DNA of 64,000 nt from Pontederia crassipes. Lineage: Eukaryota > Streptophyta > Magnoliopsida > Commelinales > Pontederiaceae. The notes beneath the pieces are model-generated. The model was not told the DNA's origin and made no database searches. It saw only the letters and a program-made list of their open reading frames with translations. Location of the stretch: NCBI GenBank assembly GCA_030549335.1, contig CM060198.1, positions 40,464,353 through 40,528,352 of the forward strand, given 5' to 3'. The position numbers and the translations under genes are program-made. This document shows, in pieces, positions 57,218 to 64,000 of this stretch; positions within the stretch are counted from its first letter, which is position 1, and every line of letters begins with the position of its first letter.

Positions 57218-57919
57218 CTATGTTGAGAGCATATGACTTGTAAGAATCTTGGCTTCTTCTTCTGTCCATAATGATAATTCTTGAGCCTCAAGAGATACTT
57301 CTAAAGGATCAAATATATGAATAACTAATGCTACCTTATGTATTAGGGGATCTACTTGCTCAGATTGGAGGTGATAATCCTCCATGTCCGGATAGCTGAT
57401 AATATGATTCAACCAAAATTTGACCATATCATCACCTATTTGAAATGTAAGATGACCTTCTTTGACGTCTATTACTGCTCCTGCAGTAGCTAGAAAAGGT
57501 CTTCCTAAAATAATGGGAGTTTGATTGTCTTCATCCATATCTAAGACCACAAAGTCAGCTGGTATGTAGAAATTCCCTACTTTAATTTCTCTGTCCTCCA
57601 AAATTCCTTGTGGGATTTTTATGGATCGACCCGCCAATTGGAGAGACATATTAGTGGGCTTAATATCGCCCATTTCAAGTTTCCTGCATAATGAAAGAGG
57701 AATGACACTTATAGAAGCATCTAGATCACATAAAGCTCTTTGTATCCTTCCGTTTTCAATTTCACATGGTATAGAAAAACTCCCAGTGTCCTTAAGTTTT
57801 GGAGGTAGTTTGTTTTGAATTATGGCACTGGCTTCAGCAGTTAGCGCAACTGTTTCATTTTCGTGTATACTTCTTTTCTTTGATAAGATATCTTTGATGA
57901 ATTTTGCATAGGCCGGCAT
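57218..57919 (-). mobile_element. Protease region of element C
   Basis: Contains the protease active-site stretch around QRALCDLDASISVIPLSLC and the block TPIILGRPFLATAGAVIDV, with the lead-in PAYAKFIKDILSKK. Close in wording to element B. Fossil. Confidence 0.88.
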
Positions 57920-57963
57920 CTCTTGTATGGCTTCAACAAAGGGTACATTAATATAGAGTTTCT

Positions 57964-59657
57964 TTAAGATTTCAAAGAACTTTCCAACCTGCTGATCTTG
58001 TCTGGATTTCTCGAGGGATTTAGGAAATGGTACCCGAGTAGAATAGCTAGGAGATCCTTCTGAGTCTGTTTCTTGGCTTCGTTCTGCTCCTTTAGCTTAG
58101 CGTCTAGTTGAGCTACTTTATCTCGTTTTGAAGCTTCCGCGTTTTTTGGTGTCGCGACTTCTAATATTGTTCTCTTAGTATTTTCAATTGTTTTCCCACT
58201 TCTCAAGGTTACAGCTTGAACTTGTTCTTTTGGATTCTTCTCTGGTTGTCTAGATAAAATTCCTGGTTGTCTTGAAGATGATGTTGTTGTTGAGCTATCT
58301 GTGTTTCCAACATCTTGTTATGGATGGAGAGGCTTTTGATTTTCTCAAACATCTTTTGCATCAGGGTATCTTATTTTGACATGTACTTTTCCATCATTGA
58401 TTCCAGCTTACTAGTAGAAGATGATCCCTAATCAGGTGTAAAGTTTTGAGGTTATGTTCTTTGATTGAATCTATTTTGCCAGGTAAGAACTTGAGCTTGC
58501 TGATTGTTATCTCTATATGAAAACTTCGGGTTATTTTTCCATCCAGGATTAAAAGTGTTGGAATACTGATCATTATTAGGAGGATATGGACCAATCGTGT
58601 TTGCCTGATGTTGATGTCCTTGTTGCTTCAGTAGTTCACAGTGTATGGAAATATGATCGGATGACCCACATATTTCACACCATCTTGTTATCACATTAAT
58701 AGTAGGGGTAGCTTCGTTGAGTCCTAGCCTACTAATTGCCTTCTGAACAATATATTTCACCTTAGAAGAGAAATCCTCACCATCCAGTCATTTCTGAGTG
58801 AAAGCAATTGGCTCATTGGACCTTGAGTGAGCTAAGAAATGTTGATTCATTGCTATTTCTTCTATAAGTTAGTATACTTCATCTACATTTTTCTTTATAA
58901 ACACACCATCAGAAGCATTGTCGAGTGCCATTTTTTAAACATAATTAAGTCCATAGTGGAAGGATTGGACTAAAATCCATTTGCTCAAATCGTGATGGGG
59001 ACACGATTTTAACAATGTCTTAAACCTTTGTCAAGCTTCATACAATGTTTTCTGATCTTTTTGAACAAAACTGATGACTTGGTTCCTGATCTTAATTATC
59101 TTACTTGGAAGAAAATATTGTGACAAAAAAGCCTTTACCAATTGTTCCCAAGTGGTTAATTCACTTGGTTCTAGTGATTATAGCTATTGTTTGGCTTTGC
59201 CTCTTAGCGAAAAAGAAAAAACTCTTAATCTCAATACTTCTGGTGAGACTCCATTCAGCTTTGTTGTCTCACATATTTTCAGAAAGTTTTTGAGATGTTG
59301 ATTCGGATCCTCGTCTCGAGTTCCTCCAAATTGGTTCTGTTGGATCGTGGAGACCAAGGAGGATTTCAACTCGAAATTGTTAGCTTGAATAGTTGGCTTC
59401 AAAATAGCAGACTCTAACCCATCTGCAGTGGGGGTATAGAGTTCTTCCAGCGAGGGAACTAGTGCTTAAGGTTGTTCATGTTGTTGAGCCATCATCTCTG
59501 CTCCTAAATCAGAATTCATGTCGATTTCTATTGATTGAGTACTACTTGTTCCTTTAGTTAGAGGTGTTCTATTCTTATATTCTCGCACTCTTCTTTTGAA
59601 AGTTTGATCGATTTCAGGATCTAATTCAAATAGTTGTCTGCGAGTAGTTCTGGGCAT
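57964..59657 (-). mobile_element. gag region of element C
   Basis: Starts MPRTTRRQLFELDPEIDQTF near 59,657, the Athila-type gag start. A CCHC knuckle CEICGSSDHISIHC lies within 58,640-58,690, followed by NPGWKNNPKFSYRDN. Fossil. Confidence 0.88.
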
Positions 59658-59748
59658 ATAGTAATCCCTGAAATCAAAGGAAAGAATTCAACAACGAATA
59701 TTAAGAGATTAGATAACAAAAGATATAAATAAAGAGTAATGATCTAAA

Positions 59749-59766
59749 TCCCTGGCAACGGTGCCA
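59749..59766 (-). promoter_or_regulatory. Primer binding site of element C (tRNA-Asp type)
   Basis: Reads TGGCACCGTTGCCAGGGA on the minus strand, the same site type as in element A, six bases from the LTR. Confidence 0.88.
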
Positions 59767-59772
59767 AAAATT

Positions 59773-60901
59773 TGACGTGAACTTTATGTGGATATAAATT
59801 TCTCGCACTAAAAGTAATTCTAGTCGTGTTTAAATTTTACTCTAGAGTTCATACAGCTACAAGTGCACAGGTCGAGTAGAAACCCTAAGTGTCGTAACCC
59901 TGTTGATTTAAATCAGTTATCAATCTACTTATATCTCGAGAGTTGTCACAAAAAAGATTAAGAATAAATCAGATAACACAGAAACATGATTTATTGGAAA
60001 AACAACGGAAGAGTTAAGAGGGATCAGAATATAAGAGAATAGATTCCCTTGTGATGAACTCGTTAAAGCTATTGCATCTTAGTTCTCATCTTATGAGTCG
60101 AATGATTCCTTGATCATACTGTGCAAATCAATTACTCTATCTCTAAACTCGCCGATCTCTCTTTGAGATGAGAGAGAAGTAGCCGTTAAATATTAGATCA
60201 AGACTGATTGATTAGTCGATCTCTCATCCTAACTAGAAGAAAAGGGTGATCTCTCAATCTTAAATACTAATCCTTCTATCCTAATCTGAGCGATTGGAAC
60301 AAATCTAACACCACTAGTTACTGTCATGAACTCTCTCCTCACAACAGATAAAACGATGGACCTCTCAGTCTCTATAAAAACGCTAACATAATGTTATTGG
60401 AAACACAACAAGTAAACACAACCAGTTCCTTCTCTCGAATGGAATGAGTTTTTAACAAAAATAACATATCTCTCGATCTGATTGAAATTGGATGCAAATA
60501 ATAAAGTCGCAGTGTATCAAGTAAATAAAAACTAGGGGTCAAAAACACGACATCAGAGAATTAGAATAGTAGCATTAACAAAGTATCATCACAAGGAAAT
60601 CAAAATTCCTTTAGCTCGACATAAGTTTGGATAAAATCAATAATTCTCCTCTCTCCCATCTTCTTATTCTTCATTTTCCCTTTTCTTTTCTCTCCCCCTT
60701 TCTGCCTCCTGCTACCTCTGCTTTCGGCCTCCTTTTCTTTCTCCTTGTTCATAATTCAAAATTTGAAAAGTAGTTAGTCCCCTTTTTACTGGTTCAACTC
60801 TACTACTAATAATAGGTAAAAACTGTTTCAAATATAATCATATTTTATATCAAGCTAGTGGATTTAACTATAATAATTATGAGCAAAATAAGGGATGATC
60901 A
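59773..60901 (-). mobile_element. 5' LTR of element C
   Basis: 1,129 bp from TGACGTGAAC to AGGGATGATCA on the plus strand. It is bounded by the primer site on one side and the CATGT duplication on the other. Confidence 0.93.
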
Positions 60902-62453
60902 CATGTCACCATCATATATTAATATCATGAAAACTTATTTTAAGTTCACAAGCATTGTTCCTTGAAAACATTTTGACATAAGAGGATACTCCATTTCATA
61001 TGAAATCTTTGAAACATATCATAAATATCTTTCTTAACTCAAGGTATGTTTCGATAACATTACTAATAATAATCTTTGCATTAAATAATATCATAAATAA
61101 AAGAAGTAACATATATCATTTTGCTATGTTGTAAATTTACCCACACCTTATACTTTATCCCTTCAAGGAGGTTTACTAGATTTCCTCCCTTTCACTTGGA
61201 ACTTGATGTTTTCCTACAAGTAATAATACCTTTTTACTTCCTAATTACAACAAAATAATATGCAATGCATGCTCATGATATCATTAACTAAGTCCAAGTG
61301 TGTAAGACATAACATCCCAGGCAATCTAACCTAGGATTTGTGTCCTAGCAGATTGTGTGTCACTAAAATATTAATTTACATTTCATACTTGTATATTTAA
61401 CTAGGTCATAATTTTCCTTGAAACTCTATTATTTTGTCATCAAAATTAGAGAATTTAACTCCATGTATAACCTTAACAAAAATGGTCAATTCAGGCCGTG
61501 ATCTGTCCATTTCCTGGAATCTGATGGAAGAATCACTATGAAATTAAAAATTCATTTCTCCCATGTCATAATTACTTGTTACAATTATGACTTTTCATTA
61601 GTTTTAAAAATACATGTCCAAATACATGTCCAAATCCTTTTAACTTTTAAAAATACATGTCCAAATAGGATGATTACACCTTTCACCAAACCCTTGGAAT
61701 GTTTAATTAATCTTATCCAAATTTCAAACCCTAGTTTACTCTATTTTAATAGTGCCCTAATTTACAAATTGAATTTGTATCAGGGACAGGATGAGTGACA
61801 AACTAATCTAAGTCCATAACTCCCTCTAGAAAACTCCATTTTAAGTGATTCTATAGGCCCTTGAAAGTTAACGTTGAACCATACAAAACTTCATAATTTA
61901 AGGTTTGATATCCACGAAGGAATAATCCTCTCAATCAGAAGAACAATTTTCGTATGAAAACTTATCTTGAACAGCCTATGTTCTCGATTTTCACCGGTCG
62001 ATTTTGCTCGAGGTCTGTCTCTCAAAATTTTTTGGCCGTAAAGGGATGATGTTATGTTGCTTATATATTTTTCAAAATTTTTTGACGTCTGATGGTTTGG
62101 AAAAATATCCCTTTAAGCAACTATTCACTTGTCTACTTCAGCTACTTAGAACTTAAGTGATGGTTAATCACATTGTTTTTACCATAACTAAGTGTTTTAA
62201 TCCTAATTAAGCTTACTTAATCATATTTAAACATATATATTATAATATTTATAAATTTTATAATTTATCCCTAATAACCTTATATAATTACTTTGTAAAG
62301 TTTATCGACAATTAAGTAATCATTATGCTCTAATCAGAATATTAATTGCTATATACAATTATCAATAAATGGACATCCAAACTAACTTAGTATATTAATT
62401 AAATGCATGATTATGCACAAATGATATTGGTAGGGCACGTCCGTGACATTATT

Positions 62454-64000
62454 TTACAAGGAAAATAATTATGTTTCTTCCCAAACTACATGCAAATCTG
62501 AGCCTCTATAAAAAGGGACATTTTGCAGCCAAAAACAATCATGCGATGGCCTGCAACATGTGCTTTGAAGACAAAAATGTGGGAGCATCTTGAAGAACAA
62601 CCGAGAAGATTTATGCATAGCGATGTCGAACGAGGATCGTGCAGCGATTGATCATTCGTTCCAGAGAGTACTTCCAATTTTATTTCATGTTGGGATGGAT
62701 CATATTATGCTTTAAGGTTCTATCATTTTAATCTTTGTAATCTAGACAATTTAGTTTAGTTTTTATGTTTCAGATTTATTTCTGCAAGATGCTTATTATT
62801 AAAGACAATTTGTGAACCTTTCTTTAGTGATTGGTTATAGTTTGTTTAACTTTTAAGAACATGATTGTTGTGTTTATGACTTTTCATTAGTTTTATTTGA
62901 ATTAATATTTTATTATTAACTGGACAGTGTCATCAATTTATTAATTCATAATTTTTTTAAAATAATTGATGCCGTAATCTAGTAGAGTCAGGCGGAGTAT
63001 TAAATTGTGTGGTCTGCCAAGTTGACTCAAGTGAGTGATTTGGTAATATAGAAATTACAACTCATAACATTCTAATCTGACTAGGAATGAGAGTAGAGCC
63101 ACGTGGAATATTCTCATCTTATTAGGATTGGAATAGTTGATTTACCCTACTAGGGAGATCATACCTTAGGTGTTCCTAATCCAGATAAAAGTTGAAACTA
63201 AATATCTTTTGATTAAATCAACTGCTACAGAAGTGAAACAAGTTTGCTCTTAATCATTTTAACCCATCCTAAGTCCCTAGACATCACTAGTTTAGTTTAG
63301 CTTTAGTATTTCATTCGTTGTTATCTGCTACTCTTTTATCCAAATCATGTTGTCTCTTATTAGTCTCTAAAATTAATTTAGTTAAGTAAGTTAATTCCTC
63401 GTAGTTTGACACTCTACTCATTACACTTTATTACTCGAGCGCCTATTGCACTTGCTAGTATATATTGTTATTTTTGCATTAGGTAAATGAGGACAAGGGA
63501 CTAGCTAGAAAAGATGAAGCAGTAAGGAGGCAACTTGGACCCAAGCATAATAGGAGCAAGGAGGCAGCATAGAAATGGGGTTCCGGACTCCATTCCTTTG
63601 CACATTCCATATTTTGGGTGACACACTGTCCCAAGCTTTCCTCTTTATCTTTTCTCTTTTCGTCTTTTTGTATACATGGATGTCCAATCGTACATATTAT
63701 TGATGTGTAACTAAACCATCCAATTAGGGCTAGAGGATTATGATGGATATTATGTATCTAAACCTATCTTTTCATATCTTTATGGTTAAGCAGTAGTTGT
63801 CTACTTTATTCTTTATGTTCACTGTTCTATTGCTAGCTTTGGTTTTATGATGTTTTCTTAGAACGATGAATGTATTTTCCCTCATTGGTTTACCCATTGT
63901 AGAGAGTAGTATTTTCCTCTTGCACAAACTTCAAGGCCAAGACATGAGAAGTTTGAGCTTTCATTCATTCAAAAAGACATTACAATTAAACCTTGATTCC
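62454..64000 (+). other. Unassigned right end, partly LTR-like
   Basis: No gene seen. A TATA-like CTATAAAAAGGG lies at 62,505-62,517 on the plus strand. The passage to about 63,480 (GTAGTTTGACACTCTACTC, CACTTGCTAGTATATATTG) has the style of Tat/Athila LTR U5 ends, but no primer site follows. The final 500 bp is unrecognised. Confidence 0.4.

Larger units (their letters stand above)
49797..60901 (-). mobile_element. Element C: full-length Athila-type Ty3/gypsy with both LTRs
   Basis: An 11,105-bp element with two LTRs of about 1.13 kb, a 5-bp duplication CATGT (49,792-49,796 and 60,902-60,906), a tRNA-Asp-type primer site, gag, protease, RT, RNase H, integrase and an env-like remnant. It holds a Harbinger-like MITE. 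A hand count over the first ~330 bp of the two LTRs gives roughly 7% difference, suggesting an age of a few million years under usual plant rates. It is broken, with roughly eight or more breaks in coding parts. Confidence 0.93.
48727..62448. mobile_element. Outer solo LTR with TTATT target duplication, split by element C
   Basis: Two LTR pieces (48,727-49,796 and 60,902-62,448) flank element C. The LTR starts TGTCACACTCAACTCC and ends GGCACGTCCGTGACA. It is flanked by TTATT at 48,722-48,726 and 62,449-62,453. With element C removed it is about 2.61 kb. It matches 3,936-7,754 in both pieces. A diverged repeat of its target site, without the insertion, is at 48,260-48,310 (AGGACTCCAAAATTACCTTATTTTACAA-type text). 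Confidence 0.88.

Noticed and set aside
62454-63480. A full Tat/Athila LTR with TATA box and primer site
   Set aside because: A TATA-like word and U5-like text are present, but no primer site follows and no second copy is in the window.

Overview
The window reads as a flowering-plant chromosome segment packed with retrotransposons. The only host gene I can support is an intron-rich gene for the 60S ribosomal protein eL8 (RPL7a), at 8,668-12,139 on the plus strand. Its promoter carries site II (GGCCCA) and telo-box motifs, as is usual for plant ribosomal-protein genes. The species is not identifiable from what I can see; an angiosperm is a safe call, a monocot/eudicot choice is not.

Layout. 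1-7,754: part of a minus-strand Tekay/Del-type Ty3/gypsy element (RT, protease, gag, primer site, start of its LTR), joined to an LTR of a second family that itself holds a nested solo LTR. 7,755-8,390: a LINE fragment next to the gene promoter. 8,490-12,139: RPL7a, whose third intron holds a 1,260-bp non-autonomous hAT transposon with an 8-bp target duplication. 12,913-15,720: an inverted-repeat (MITE-like) element split by a solo LTR. 15,852-18,475: another solo LTR. 19,339-31,096: a decayed Athila-type element (element B). 31,097-32,255: an LTR fragment. 32,256-42,990: a second Athila-type element (element A) with gag, pol, an env-like third gene and a 1.77-kb 5' LTR. 44,690-47,012: a second solo LTR of the 13-kb family. 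48,727-62,448: a solo LTR into which a full-length 11.1-kb Athila-type element (element C) has jumped; element C carries a Harbinger-like MITE. 62,454-64,000: unassigned, partly LTR-like.

The region is best read as a record of nested insertions. Several boundaries are fixed by target-site duplications found by eye: CTCATATT (hAT), TGAGG and CTAAT (two solo LTRs of one family), ATGTA (nested solo LTR), TTATT (outer LTR), CATGT (element C), TCG (MITE). All retroelements look broken and are treated as fossils.

The least expected signal is in the noncoding parts of these elements. Short CpG-bearing motifs are scattered in dense, irregular arrays: CGGCCG in three noncoding compartments of element A, GGTCGACC-like in the 13-kb solo LTR, and GGCCGTGAAA-like at 48.2-48.6 kb. 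An identical 18-nt hairpin also sits beside the 3' LTR of elements B and C. RPL7a is presumably expressed constitutively for ribosome assembly; no other gene in the window works with it.
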